The position numbers were made by a program, and so were the translations under genes. DNA of 64,000 nt from Pseudomonas guariconensis. GTDB taxonomy: Bacteria; Pseudomonadota; Gammaproteobacteria; Pseudomonadales; Pseudomonadaceae. The stretch is taken from the NCBI RefSeq assembly GCF_024127895.1, contig NZ_JAMYBK010000020.1, positions 1 to 64,000 on the forward strand. Direction: 5' to 3'. The notes under the pieces were generated by a model. It ran no database searches, was not told the DNA's origin, and worked only from the letters and a program-made list of their open reading frames with translations. Of this stretch, positions 7,782 through 22,757 are shown in pieces; positions within the stretch are counted from its first letter, which is position 1, and each line of letters starts with the position of its first letter.

Positions 7782-10700
7782 ATGGCTTACTCATACACTG
7801 AGAAAAAACGTATCCGCAAGGACTTTAGCAAGTTGCCGGACGTCATGGATGTGCCTTACCTCCTGGCCATCCAGCTGGATTCGTACCGCGAATTCCTGCA
7901 GGCGGGAGCATCCAAGGATCAGTTCCGCGACGTCGGCCTGCACGCGGCCTTCAAATCGGTATTCCCGATCATCAGCTACTCCGGCAATGCTGCCCTGGAG
8001 TACGTCGGCTATCGCCTGGGCGAGCCGGCCTTCGATGTGAAGGAATGTGTCCTTCGTGGCGTGACGTTCGCCGTCCCGCTGCGGGTGAAGGTGCGCCTGA
8101 TCATCTTCGACAAGGAGTCGTCGAACAAAGCGATCAAGGACATCAAAGAGCAAGAAGTCTACATGGGTGAAATCCCCCTGATGACTGAGAACGGTACCTT
8201 CGTTATCAACGGTACCGAGCGTGTGATCGTTTCCCAGCTGCACCGTTCGCCTGGTGTGTTCTTCGACCACGACCGTGGCAAGACCCACAGCTCCGGCAAG
8301 CTGCTGTACTCCGCTCGCATCATTCCTTACCGCGGTTCCTGGCTGGACTTCGAGTTCGATCCGAAGGACTGCGTGTTCGTGCGTATCGACCGTCGCCGCA
8401 AGCTGCCGGCCTCGGTACTGCTGCGCGCCCTGGGCTACAGCACCGAAGAAATCCTGAACACCTTCTACACCACCAACGTGTTCCACGTTTCCGGTGAGAA
8501 GTTGAGCCTGGAGCTGGTGCCGCAGCGTCTGCGTGGCGAAGTCGCGGTCATGGACATCCATGACGGCAACGGCAAGATCATCGTCGAGCAAGGCCGCCGT
8601 ATCACCGCGCGCCACATCAACCAGTTGGAGAAAGCTGGCGTCAAGGAGCTGGACGTCCCGCTGGAATACGTACTGGGCCGCACCACCGCCAAGGCCATCG
8701 TGCATCCGGCCACCGGCGAGATCCTGGCCGAGTGCAACACCGAGATGACCACCGAGCTGATGATCAAGATCGCCAAGGCTCAGGTCGTCCGCATCGAAAC
8801 CCTGTACACCAACGACATCGATTGCGGTCCGTTCATTTCGGATACCCTGAAGATCGACACCACCAGCAACCAACTGGAAGCCCTGGTCGAGATCTACCGC
8901 ATGATGCGTCCGGGCGAGCCGCCAACCAAGGATGCCGCCGAGACCCTGTTCAACAACCTGTTCTTCAGCGCCGAGCGTTACGACCTGTCCGCCGTTGGCC
9001 GCATGAAGTTCAACCGTCGTATCGGTCGCACCGAGATCGAAGGTTCTGGCGTGCTGAGCCGGGAAGACATCGTCGACGTGCTCAAGACCCTGGTCGACAT
9101 CCGTAACGGCAAGGGTATCGTCGATGACATCGACCACCTGGGCAACCGTCGCGTCCGTTGCGTCGGCGAAATGGCCGAGAACCAGTTCCGTGTTGGCCTG
9201 GTGCGCGTCGAGCGCGCGGTCAAGGAACGCCTGTCGATGGCCGAAAGCGAAGGCCTGATGCCACAGGACCTGATCAACGCCAAGCCGGTTGCGGCGGCGG
9301 TGAAAGAGTTCTTCGGTTCCAGCCAGCTGTCCCAGTTCATGGACCAGAACAACCCGCTTTCCGAGATCACCCACAAGCGCCGCGTCTCCGCGCTCGGCCC
9401 AGGTGGTCTGACCCGTGAGCGCGCTGGCTTCGAAGTCCGTGACGTACACCCGACCCACTACGGCCGCGTGTGCCCGATCGAAACGCCTGAAGGTCCGAAC
9501 ATCGGTCTGATCAACTCCCTGGCGGCCTATGCCCGCACCAACCAGTACGGCTTCCTGGAAAGCCCGTACCGCGTGGTGAAGGAAGGCGTCGTCACCGACG
9601 AGATCGTGTTCCTGTCGGCGATCGAAGAGGCTGACCACGTCATTGCCCAGGCTTCGGCCGCGATGAACGAGCAGAAGCAACTGATCGACGAACTGGTTGC
9701 CGTCCGTCACCTGAACGAATTCACCGTCAAGGCGCCGGAAGACGTCACCCTGATGGACGTTTCGCCGAAGCAGGTCGTTTCCGTCGCTGCCTCGCTGATC
9801 CCGTTCCTCGAGCACGACGACGCCAACCGTGCACTGATGGGTTCGAACATGCAGCGTCAGGCCGTGCCGACTCTGCGTGCTGACAAGCCGCTGGTCGGTA
9901 CCGGCATGGAGCGCAACGTCGCCCGTGACTCCGGTGTCTGCGTCGTGGCCCGCCGTGGTGGCGTGATCGACTCGGTCGACGCCAGCCGTATCGTCGTGCG
10001 CGTTGCCGATGACGAGGTCGAGACCGGCGAAGCGGGTGTCGACATCTACAACCTGACCAAGTACACCCGTTCGAACCAGAACACCTGCATCAACCAGCGT
10101 CCGCTGGTCAGCAAGGGTGATGTGGTCCAGCGCGGCGACATCATGGCCGACGGTCCGTCCACCGACATGGGTGAGCTGGCCCTGGGCCAGAACATGCGCA
10201 TCGCGTTCATGGCGTGGAACGGCTTCAACTTCGAGGACTCCATCTGCCTGTCGGAACGTGTGGTCCAGGAAGATCGCTTCACCACCATCCACATCCAGGA
10301 ACTGACCTGTGTGGCCCGCGACACCAAGCTCGGCCCAGAGGAAATCACTGCGGATATCCCGAATGTCGGTGAAGCGGCGCTGAACAAGCTGGACGAAGCC
10401 GGTATCGTCTACGTGGGTGCCGAAGTCGGCGCTGGCGACATCCTGGTCGGCAAGGTCACGCCAAAAGGCGAGACCCAGCTGACGCCGGAAGAGAAACTGC
10501 TGCGCGCGATCTTCGGTGAGAAGGCCAGCGACGTGAAGGACACCTCCCTGCGTGTGCCGACCGGCACCAAGGGTACCGTCATCGACGTCCAGGTCTTCAC
10601 TCGCGATGGCGTCGAGCGTGACAGTCGCGCCCTGGCCATCGAGAAGATGCAGTTGGACGAGATCCGCAAGGACCTCAACGAAGAGTTCCGCATCGTCGAA

Positions 10701-11855
10701 GGCGCAACCTTCGAGCGTCTGCGTGCAGCCCTGAACGGCCAGGTGGTCGACGGTGGCGCGGGCCTGAAGAAGGGCACCGTGATCACTGACGAAGTGCTGG
10801 ACGGCCTGGAGCACGGCCAGTGGTTCAAGCTGCGCATGGCCGAAGACGCCCTGAACGAGCAGCTGGAGAAGGCCCAGGCCTACATCGTCGACCGTCGTCG
10901 TCTGCTGGACGACAAGTTCGAGGACAAGAAGCGCAAGCTGCAGCAGGGCGATGACCTGGCACCGGGCGTCCTGAAGATCGTCAAGGTCTACCTGGCTATC
11001 CGCCGTCGCATCCAGCCGGGTGACAAGATGGCTGGTCGTCACGGTAACAAGGGTGTGGTCTCGGTGATCATGCCGGTCGAGGACATGCCGCATGATGCCA
11101 ATGGCACTCCGGTCGACGTGGTCCTCAACCCGCTGGGCGTACCTTCGCGTATGAACGTCGGTCAGATCCTCGAAACCCACCTGGGCCTCGCGGCCAAGGG
11201 CCTGGGCGAGAAGATCAACCGCATGCTCGAAGAGCAGCGCAAGGCCGCGGAGCTGCGTGGCTTCCTGACCGAGATCTACAACGAGATCGGTGGCCGCCAG
11301 GAAAACCTGGACGAGTTCAGCGACCAGGAGATCCTGGAACTGGCGAACAACCTGAAGAAGGGCGTGCCGATGGCTACCCCGGTCTTCGATGGTGCCAAGG
11401 AGCGCGAGATCAAGGCCATGCTGAAGCTGGCCGACATGCCTGAGAGCGGCCAGATGGAGCTGTTCGACGGTCGCACCGGCAACAAGTTCGAGCGTCCTGT
11501 GACCGTGGGTTACATGTACATGCTCAAGCTGAACCACTTGGTGGACGACAAGATGCACGCGCGTTCCACTGGTTCCTACAGCCTGGTTACCCAGCAACCG
11601 CTGGGTGGTAAGGCGCAGTTCGGTGGTCAGCGTTTCGGGGAGATGGAAGTGTGGGCGCTGGAAGCATATGGCGCGGCATACACCCTGCAAGAAATGCTCA
11701 CAGTGAAGTCGGACGACGTGAACGGCCGTACCAAGATGTACAAGAACATCGTGGATGGCGATCACCGTATGGAGCCGGGCATGCCCGAGTCCTTCAACGT
11801 GTTGATCAAAGAGATCCGTTCGCTCGGTATCGATATCGATCTGGAAACCGAATAA
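7782..11855 (+). CDS. rpoB: RNA polymerase subunit beta
   Basis: The beta subunit forms one pincer of RNA polymerase and half of the active site. The 1357-residue length is normal for Pseudomonas. The rifampicin pocket (GSSQLSQFMDQNNPLSEITH, about residues 507-526) keeps the wild-type Asp, His and Ser positions, so no common resistance change is visible. The catalytic-centre region with GDKMAGRHGNKGVVS is present near residue 1080. A long antisense open frame across the gene is a codon-usage artefact. rpoC follows after 64 bases. Confidence 0.99.
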   Translation: MAYSYTEKKRIRKDFSKLPDVMDVPYLLAIQLDSYREFLQAGASKDQFRDVGLHAAFKSVFPIISYSGNAALEYVGYRLGEPAFDVKECVLRGVTFAVPLRVKVRLIIFDKESSNKAIKDIKEQEVYMGEIPLMTENGTFVINGTERVIVSQLHRSPGVFFDHDRGKTHSSGKLLYSARIIPYRGSWLDFEFDPKDCVFVRIDRRRKLPASVLLRALGYSTEEILNTFYTTNVFHVSGEKLSLELVPQRLRGEVAVMDIHDGNGKIIVEQGRRITARHINQLEKAGVKELDVPLEYVLGRTTAKAIVHPATGEILAECNTEMTTELMIKIAKAQVVRIETLYTNDIDCGPFISDTLKIDTTSNQLEALVEIYRMMRPGEPPTKDAAETLFNNLFFSAERYDLSAVGRMKFNRRIGRTEIEGSGVLSREDIVDVLKTLVDIRNGKGIVDDIDHLGNRRVRCVGEMAENQFRVGLVRVERAVKERLSMAESEGLMPQDLINAKPVAAAVKEFFGSSQLSQFMDQNNPLSEITHKRRVSALGPGGLTRERAGFEVRDVHPTHYGRVCPIETPEGPNIGLINSLAAYARTNQYGFLESPYRVVKEGVVTDEIVFLSAIEEADHVIAQASAAMNEQKQLIDELVAVRHLNEFTVKAPEDVTLMDVSPKQVVSVAASLIPFLEHDDANRALMGSNMQRQAVPTLRADKPLVGTGMERNVARDSGVCVVARRGGVIDSVDASRIVVRVADDEVETGEAGVDIYNLTKYTRSNQNTCINQRPLVSKGDVVQRGDIMADGPSTDMGELALGQNMRIAFMAWNGFNFEDSICLSERVVQEDRFTTIHIQELTCVARDTKLGPEEITADIPNVGEAALNKLDEAGIVYVGAEVGAGDILVGKVTPKGETQLTPEEKLLRAIFGEKASDVKDTSLRVPTGTKGTVIDVQVFTRDGVERDSRALAIEKMQLDEIRKDLNEEFRIVEGATFERLRAALNGQVVDGGAGLKKGTVITDEVLDGLEHGQWFKLRMAEDALNEQLEKAQAYIVDRRRLLDDKFEDKKRKLQQGDDLAPGVLKIVKVYLAIRRRIQPGDKMAGRHGNKGVVSVIMPVEDMPHDANGTPVDVVLNPLGVPSRMNVGQILETHLGLAAKGLGEKINRMLEEQRKAAELRGFLTEIYNEIGGRQENLDEFSDQEILELANNLKKGVPMATPVFDGAKEREIKAMLKLADMPESGQMELFDGRTGNKFERPVTVGYMYMLKLNHLVDDKMHARSTGSYSLVTQQPLGGKAQFGGQRFGEMEVWALEAYGAAYTLQEMLTVKSDDVNGRTKMYKNIVDGDHRMEPGMPESFNVLIKEIRSLGIDIDLETE

Positions 11856-11919
11856 CACGTGACGCGAAGGGGGGCGGGGCTGCTAGAGCCCGCTCCCTGC
11901 TCCGCCAGGAGGAAAGGCC

Positions 11920-16119
<4,200 letters not shown>

Positions 16120-16130
16120 GTACAGGGCAG

Positions 16131-16202
16131 GGCCCCGGCACATCCTCGTGGTCATCGGTGACATGAATTGTTGCCGATGACCGGGCGGGGAGGGCCGGGG
16201 CC
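16131..16202 (+). terminator. Nested inverted repeat after rpoC
   Basis: Two perfect 9-bp stems are nested: outer 16131-16139 with 16194-16202 and inner 16150-16158 with 16174-16182. No T-run follows directly. It probably terminates or processes the rpoBC transcript before the str operon promoter. Confidence 0.6.
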
Positions 16203-16207
16203 TCGTC

Positions 16208-16236
16208 TTGACTGGGTGCAAGATCCTCTTTAGACT
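16208..16236 (+). promoter_or_regulatory. Sigma70 promoter of the str operon
   Basis: TTGACT at 16208-16213 and TAGACT at 16231-16236 are exactly 17 bases apart (5/6 and 4/6). They lie just after the rpoC hairpin and about 95 bases before rpsL. The remaining leader is AT-rich. Confidence 0.6.
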
Positions 16237-16330
16237 TTTGTACCCTTAAATTTGGTGAGGCTCTGTCTCGCCAATTTTTGGCTTTTCTTGCAAGACAATA
16301 GCGTCGCAAGACAATCAGTGGAGCTAGTAG

Positions 16331-16702
16331 ATGGCAACTATCAACCAGCTGGTACGTCAGCCGCGTAAGCGTATCGTCGATAAATCCGACGTTCCTGCGC
16401 TGCAGAACTGCCCGCAACGTCGTGGTGTGTGCACTCGCGTGTACACCACTACGCCGAAAAAACCTAACTCGGCACTGCGTAAAGTATGCCGTGTGCGTCT
16501 GACCAACGGTTTCGAGGTTTCCTCGTACATCGGCGGTGAAGGCCACAACCTGCAAGAGCACAGCGTTGTTCTGATCCGTGGCGGTCGTGTAAAGGACTTG
16601 CCAGGTGTTCGTTACCACACCGTGCGCGGTTCGCTGGATACCTCCGGCGTCAAAGACCGTAAGCAGGGCCGTTCGAAGTACGGTACCAAGCGTCCGAAGT
16701 AA
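16331..16702 (+). CDS. rpsL: 30S ribosomal protein S12
   Basis: S12 sits at the decoding centre. The 123-residue product contains TTPKKPNSALRKVCR and GGRVKDLPGVRYH. The lysines whose mutation gives streptomycin resistance (equivalent to K43 and K88) are wild type. GGAG at 16320-16323 is the ribosome-binding site. First gene of the str operon. Confidence 0.98.
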   Translation: MATINQLVRQPRKRIVDKSDVPALQNCPQRRGVCTRVYTTTPKKPNSALRKVCRVRLTNGFEVSSYIGGEGHNLQEHSVVLIRGGRVKDLPGVRYHTVRGSLDTSGVKDRKQGRSKYGTKRPK

Positions 16703-16805
16703 GGCCGCTTGCACCTTTTTATCTATTTGAGTCGATAAGAGTAAGGTCGGGTGCGGCATCGCCGTCAGTCCCGAGCTAACCTGAAGACCGTTTGAGGGCT
16801 TATCA

Positions 16806-17276
16806 ATGCCAAGACGTCGTGTAGCAGCCAAGCGTGAGATCCTGGACGATCCGAAATACGGAAGCCAGATCCTCGCCAAGTTCATGAACCACGTGATGGA
16901 AAGCGGCAAGAAGGCCGTAGCCGAGCGCATCGTTTACGGTGCCCTGGATACCGTCAAAGCACGCAAGAACAGCGATCCCCTGGAAATCTTCGAGAAAGCT
17001 CTCGACGCCATCGCTCCGCTGGTCGAAGTAAAGTCCCGCCGTGTCGGCGGTGCCACTTACCAGGTTCCGGTCGAAGTTCGCCCATCCCGTCGTAACGCGC
17101 TGGCAATGCGCTGGCTGGTAGATTACGCCCGCAAGCGCGGCGAGAAGTCCATGGCGCTGCGCCTGGCTGGCGAGCTGCTGGATGCCGCTGAAGGCAAAGG
17201 TGCTGCAGTCAAGAAGCGTGAAGACGTACACCGTATGGCCGAAGCCAACAAGGCTTTCTCGCACTACCGCTTCTAA
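16806..17276 (+). CDS. rpsG: 30S ribosomal protein S7
   Basis: S7 is a primary 16S rRNA-binding protein of the 30S head and, in enteric bacteria, the translational repressor of the str operon. The 156-residue product begins MPRRRVAAKREILDDPKYGS and keeps the beta-hairpin VGGATYQVPVEVRPSRR. The 103-base gap after rpsL is where the S7 repressor site lies in E. coli. Confidence 0.98.
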   Translation: MPRRRVAAKREILDDPKYGSQILAKFMNHVMESGKKAVAERIVYGALDTVKARKNSDPLEIFEKALDAIAPLVEVKSRRVGGATYQVPVEVRPSRRNALAMRWLVDYARKRGEKSMALRLAGELLDAAEGKGAAVKKREDVHRMAEANKAFSHYRF

Positions 17277-17306
17277 TTCAGGCATCAATCTTTTTGCGAG
17301 GGCTTT

Positions 17307-19439
17307 ATGGCTCGTACTACAGCAATTAACCGCTACCGTAACATCGGTATCTGTGCCCACGTTGACGCGGGCAAGACTACCACTACCGAGCGGATCCTGT
17401 TCTACACAGGCCTGAGCCACAAGATGGGCGAGGTGCATGACGGCGCCGCGACCACTGACTGGATGGTTCAGGAGCAGGAGCGCGGTATCACCATTACCTC
17501 CGCTGCTGTCACCACCTTCTGGAAAGGTTCTCGTGGTCAGTACGACAACTACCGCGTAAACGTCATCGATACCCCCGGCCACGTTGACTTCACCATCGAA
17601 GTAGAGCGTTCGCTGCGCGTACTCGACGGCGCGGTCGTCGTGTTCTGCGGTACCTCCGGCGTTGAGCCGCAGTCCGAAACCGTATGGCGTCAGGCCAACA
17701 AGTACGGCGTTCCACGTGTTGTCTACGTGAACAAGATGGACCGCGCCGGCGCCAACTTCCTGCGCGTTGTCGGTCAGATCAAGAACCGCCTGGGTCACAC
17801 CCCGGTCCCGATCCAGCTGGCTATCGGTGCCGAGGACAACTTCCAGGGTCAGGTCGACCTGATCAAGATGAAAGCCATCTACTGGAACGATGACGACAAG
17901 GGCACCACCTATCGCGAGGAAGAAATTCCTGCCGATATGCTGGAGCTGGCTGAAGAGTGGCGTGCCAACATGGTCGAGTCCGCTGCCGAGGCCAACGAAG
18001 AGCTGATGAACAAGTACCTTGAAGAAGGTGACCTGTCCGTCGAAGACATCAAGGCTGGTCTGCGCGCCCGTACCCTGGCAAGCGAGATCGTTCCTGCCGT
18101 CTGCGGCTCCTCGTTCAAGAACAAGGGTGTTCCCCTGGTTCTCGACGCCGTCATCGACTTCCTGCCTGCTCCGACCGAGATCCCTGCAATCCAGGGTATC
18201 CACCCGGACCACATCGAAGACGAGAACGCTCCGAAAGACGAGCGTCGTGCCGACGACAACGAGCCGTTCTCGGCTCTGGCGTTCAAGATTGCTACCGACC
18301 CGTTCGTCGGTACCCTGACCTTCGTTCGCGTCTACTCGGGCGTCCTGAACTCCGGTGACTCCGTCATCAACTCGGTCAAGGGCAAGAAAGAGCGCGTTGG
18401 TCGTATGGTGCAGATGCACGCCAACCAGCGTGAAGAGATCAAGGAAGTGCGCGCTGGCGACATCGCGGCCCTGATCGGCATGAAGGACGTCACCACCGGT
18501 GAAACCCTGTGCGACGCCGACAAGCCAATCATCCTCGAGCGCATGGACTTCCCGGAGCCGGTCATCTCGGTAGCCGTTGAGCCGAAGACCAAGGCTGACC
18601 AGGAGAAGATGGGTATCGCCCTGAGCAAGCTGGCTCAGGAAGACCCGTCGTTCCGCGTCAAGACTGACGAGGAAACCGGTCAGACCATCATCTCCGGTAT
18701 GGGTGAGCTGCACCTGGACATCATCGTCGACCGCATGAAGCGCGAGTTCAACGTTGAGGCCAACATCGGCAAGCCGCAGGTTTCCTACCGTGAAACCATC
18801 ACCAAGGACAACGTCGAGATCGAAGGCAAGTTCGTTCGTCAGTCCGGTGGTCGCGGTCAGTTCGGTCACTGCTGGGTTCGCTTCTCGCAGCCTGATGCCG
18901 ACGAAAAGGGCAACATCACCGAAGGTCTGGTCTTCACCAACGAAGTCGTGGGTGGTGTGGTTCCGAAGGAATACATCCCAGCGATCCAGAAGGGTATCGA
19001 AGAGCAGATGAAGAACGGCGTTGTCGCCGGCTATCCGCTGATCGGTCTGAAGGCTACCGTGTTTGACGGTTCCTACCACGACGTCGACTCCAACGAGATG
19101 GCGTTCAAGATCGCTGCCTCCATGGCGACCAAGCAACTGGCCCAGAAGGGCGGTGGTAAGGTGCTTGAGCCGATCATGAAGGTGGAAGTGGTGACCCCTG
19201 AAGACTACATGGGTGACGTGATGGGTGACCTGAACCGTCGTCGTGGTCTGATCCAGGGTATGGAAGACTCGGTCTCCGGCAAGGTTATCCGTGCTGAAGT
19301 TCCGCTCGGAGAGATGTTCGGTTATGCAACCGACGTTCGTTCCATGTCTCAGGGTCGCGCGAGCTACTCCATGGAATTCTCCAAATACGCCGAAGCTCCG
19401 TCGAACATCGTCGAAGCGCTCGTTAAAAAACAAGGCTAA
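17307..19439 (+). CDS. fusA: Elongation factor G
   Basis: EF-G drives translocation and, with RRF, ribosome recycling. The 710-residue protein has AHVDAGKTTTTERI (G1), DTPGHVDF (G3) and NKMDRAGANF (G4), followed by domains II-V, including GMGELHLDIIVDRM. Str-operon location marks it as the main EF-G; Pseudomonas usually has a second paralogue elsewhere. It starts 30 bases after rpsG. Confidence 0.98.
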   Translation: MARTTAINRYRNIGICAHVDAGKTTTTERILFYTGLSHKMGEVHDGAATTDWMVQEQERGITITSAAVTTFWKGSRGQYDNYRVNVIDTPGHVDFTIEVERSLRVLDGAVVVFCGTSGVEPQSETVWRQANKYGVPRVVYVNKMDRAGANFLRVVGQIKNRLGHTPVPIQLAIGAEDNFQGQVDLIKMKAIYWNDDDKGTTYREEEIPADMLELAEEWRANMVESAAEANEELMNKYLEEGDLSVEDIKAGLRARTLASEIVPAVCGSSFKNKGVPLVLDAVIDFLPAPTEIPAIQGIHPDHIEDENAPKDERRADDNEPFSALAFKIATDPFVGTLTFVRVYSGVLNSGDSVINSVKGKKERVGRMVQMHANQREEIKEVRAGDIAALIGMKDVTTGETLCDADKPIILERMDFPEPVISVAVEPKTKADQEKMGIALSKLAQEDPSFRVKTDEETGQTIISGMGELHLDIIVDRMKREFNVEANIGKPQVSYRETITKDNVEIEGKFVRQSGGRGQFGHCWVRFSQPDADEKGNITEGLVFTNEVVGGVVPKEYIPAIQKGIEEQMKNGVVAGYPLIGLKATVFDGSYHDVDSNEMAFKIAASMATKQLAQKGGGKVLEPIMKVEVVTPEDYMGDVMGDLNRRRGLIQGMEDSVSGKVIRAEVPLGEMFGYATDVRSMSQGRASYSMEFSKYAEAPSNIVEALVKKQG

Positions 19440-19469
19440 TCCAGCCCTTTAGGCAAGAGGTTCACTGTC

Positions 19470-20663
<1,194 letters not shown>

Positions 20664-20678
20664 TCACTCGATCGGTTG

Positions 20679-20709
20679 AAAAAGCCCCCGCTCAGCGGGG
20701 GCTTTTTTT
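20679..20709 (+). terminator. Terminator of the str operon
   Basis: An 8-bp GC stem (20684-20691 with 20695-20702), a 3-base loop, five upstream As and seven downstream Ts. This is a strong Rho-independent terminator that also looks bidirectional. Confidence 0.93.
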
Positions 20710-20715
20710 ATTGGG

Positions 20716-20744
20716 TTGACACTATATAGGGGCGTCTATAGAAT
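20716..20744 (+). promoter_or_regulatory. Sigma70 promoter of the S10 operon
   Basis: A perfect TTGACA at 20716-20721 and TAGAAT at 20739-20744 (5/6) are exactly 17 bases apart. They begin 7 bases after the T-run of the str terminator. The leader carries a small hairpin (20761-20765 with 20771-20775) ahead of rpsJ. Confidence 0.85.
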
Positions 20745-20804
20745 CACGCCTCCTTTTAACGGGCGTAGTGCGCCCGGTGGGAACAGCCTGGAGTCTGAAA
20801 TCCA

Positions 20805-21116
20805 ATGCAAAATCAGCAAATCCGCATCAGGTTGAAGGCATTCGACCATCGCCTGATCGACCAATCCACCCAGGAAATCGTGGAAACCGCGAAACGTACT
20901 GGTGCACAAGTGCGTGGTCCTATTCCACTGCCTACCCGCAAAGAGCGGTTCACCGTTCTGGTCTCCCCGCACGTCAACAAAGACGCGCGTGACCAGTACG
21001 AGATCCGTACTCACAAGCGTGTTCTGGACATTGTCCAGCCGACGGATAAAACCGTTGACGCGCTGATGAAGCTCGATCTAGCGGCCGGCGTGGAAGTACA
21101 GATCAGCCTCGGCTAA
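20805..21116 (+). CDS. rpsJ: 30S ribosomal protein S10 (NusE)
   Basis: S10 is a 30S head protein and, as NusE, binds NusB and NusG during antitermination and coupling. The 103-residue product contains [20 protein letters not shown] and [20 protein letters not shown]. First gene of the S10 operon, under the strong promoter at 20716. Confidence 0.98.
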
Positions 21117-21196
21117 GACTTCGGTCTGGTCGTGTAACGCTCTGAAATGGGCGGCCATAGCGGGTGAAAGCCCCGTACACTCATGAGGTTTACAAC

Positions 21197-21832
21197 ATGA
21201 CTATTGGTGTAGTCGGTCGTAAGTGCGGCATGACCCGCATTTTCACCGAAGAAGGTGTCTCCATTCCGGTCACGGTCATCGAGATCGAGCCGAATCGCGT
21301 CACCCAGTTCAAAACTGAAGAAACCGATGGCTACCGTGCAGTGCAAGTCACTGTCGGCGAGCGTCGTGCTTCGCGCGTGACTGCCGCTCAGGCTGGTCAC
21401 TTCGCCAAAGCGAACGTTGCCGCTGGTCGCGGTGTCTGGGAGTTCCGTCTTGAAGAAGGCGAGTTCCAGGCTGGCGACTTGATCAAAGCTGAACTCTTCA
21501 CTGCAGGCCAGCTGGTAGACGTTACGGGTCAGTCCAAGGGTAAAGGCTTCGCCGGTACCATCAAGCGCTGGAACTTCCGCGGCCAGGACAACACCCACGG
21601 TAACTCCGTATCGCACCGCGTCCCAGGCTCCATCGGCCAGTGCCAGACTCCTGGTCGTGTATTCAAGGGCAAGAAAATGTCCGGTCACATGGGCGCCGAG
21701 CGCGTGACTGTTCAGTCCCTGGAAGTGGTACGCGTAGACGCTGAGCGCAACCTGCTGCTGATCAAGGGTGCCGTTCCAGGCGCTACTGGCGGCGACGTGG
21801 TCGTGCGTCCGGCTGTCAAGGCTCGCGGTTAA
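21197..21832 (+). CDS. rplC: 50S ribosomal protein L3
   Basis: L3 initiates 50S assembly and reaches toward the peptidyl-transferase centre. The ATG at 21197 gives MTIGVVGRKCGMTRIF and 211 residues; the frame is open upstream to 21164 but those residues are not family-like. The loop GQDNTHGNSVSHRVPGSIGQ contains the glutamine methylated by PrmB in E. coli. Confidence 0.97.
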   Translation: MTIGVVGRKCGMTRIFTEEGVSIPVTVIEIEPNRVTQFKTEETDGYRAVQVTVGERRASRVTAAQAGHFAKANVAAGRGVWEFRLEEGEFQAGDLIKAELFTAGQLVDVTGQSKGKGFAGTIKRWNFRGQDNTHGNSVSHRVPGSIGQCQTPGRVFKGKKMSGHMGAERVTVQSLEVVRVDAERNLLLIKGAVPGATGGDVVVRPAVKARG

Positions 21833-21844
21833 GGGGAAACTGAC

Positions 21845-22447
21845 ATGCAACTTAATGTAAATGACGCTCAGGCGATCGAAGTTTCCGAACTGACTTTCGG
21901 TGGCGAATTCAACGAGACGCTGGTACACCAAGCAGTCGTGGCCTACATGGCCGGCGGCCGTCAGGGCACCAAGCAGCAGAAGACCCGTTCCGACGTGACC
22001 GGTGGCGGCAAGCGCCCGTGGCGTCAGAAAGGCACCGGCCGCGCTCGTGCCGGTACCACCCGTGGCCCGATCTGGCGCGGCGGTGGTGTCACCTTCGCAG
22101 CTCGTCCTCAGGACCACTCGCAGAAGCTCAACAAGAAGATGTACCGCGCAGCCCTGCGCTCCATCCTCTCCGAGCTGGTACGTAGCGAGCGTCTGGTCGT
22201 TGTCCAGGACTTCGCTGTCGAAGCGCCGAAGACCAAGGACCTGCTGAACAAGCTGAACGGCATGGGTCTGAACGACGTACTGATCGTTTCCGACGCCGTT
22301 GATCAGAACCTGTACCTGGCTGCTCGTAACCTGCCGCACGTCGACGTACGTGACGTCCAGGGTTCCGACCCGGTCAGTCTGATCGCATACGAGAAAGTGT
22401 TGATCACTGTCTCGGCCGTGAAGAAATTCGAGGAGCTGCTGGGATGA
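21845..22447 (+). CDS. rplD: 50S ribosomal protein L4
   Basis: L4 lines the exit tunnel and in enteric bacteria autoregulates the S10 operon. The 200-residue product contains the tunnel-loop sequence GGGKRPWRQKGTGRARAG. Its last four bases overlap rplW (ATGA). Confidence 0.98.
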   Translation: MQLNVNDAQAIEVSELTFGGEFNETLVHQAVVAYMAGGRQGTKQQKTRSDVTGGGKRPWRQKGTGRARAGTTRGPIWRGGGVTFAARPQDHSQKLNKKMYRAALRSILSELVRSERLVVVQDFAVEAPKTKDLLNKLNGMGLNDVLIVSDAVDQNLYLAARNLPHVDVRDVQGSDPVSLIAYEKVLITVSAVKKFEELLG

Positions 22448-22743
22448 ACCAGGAACGCGTATTTAAAGTCCTCCTTGGCCCGCACGTTTCCGAGAAGGCT
22501 ACCGTTCTGGCTGAGAAAAAAGGCCAGTTCGTATTCAAGGTTGCTACCGACGCAACCAAGCTGGAAATCAAGAAAGCTGTCGAAGGCCTGTTCGGCGTCA
22601 AGGTCGAGAACGTGACCACCGTCAACGTTCTGGGCAAGACCAAGCGCACTGTACGTGGTCTGGGCAAGCGTAATGACTGGAAGAAGGCGATCGTCTCCCT
22701 TCAGCCAGGCCAAGATCTCGATTTCAGCAGCAGTGCTGAGTAA
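22444..22743 (+). CDS. rplW: 50S ribosomal protein L23
   Basis: L23 is at the tunnel exit and docks trigger factor and SRP. The 99-residue product begins MNQERVFKVLLGPHVSEKA and contains GVKVENVTTVNVLGKTKR. Its start overlaps the rplD stop by four bases. Confidence 0.98.
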   Translation: MNQERVFKVLLGPHVSEKATVLAEKKGQFVFKVATDATKLEIKKAVEGLFGVKVENVTTVNVLGKTKRTVRGLGKRNDWKKAIVSLQPGQDLDFSSSAE

Positions 22744-22757
22744 GGAAGGGGTGCATC

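Noticed and set aside
7791..11858. 1355-codon open frame on the minus strand opposite rpoB
   Set aside because: A mirror of rpoB codon usage in GC-rich DNA. The translation is His/Gln/Val/Asp-rich with no known domain.
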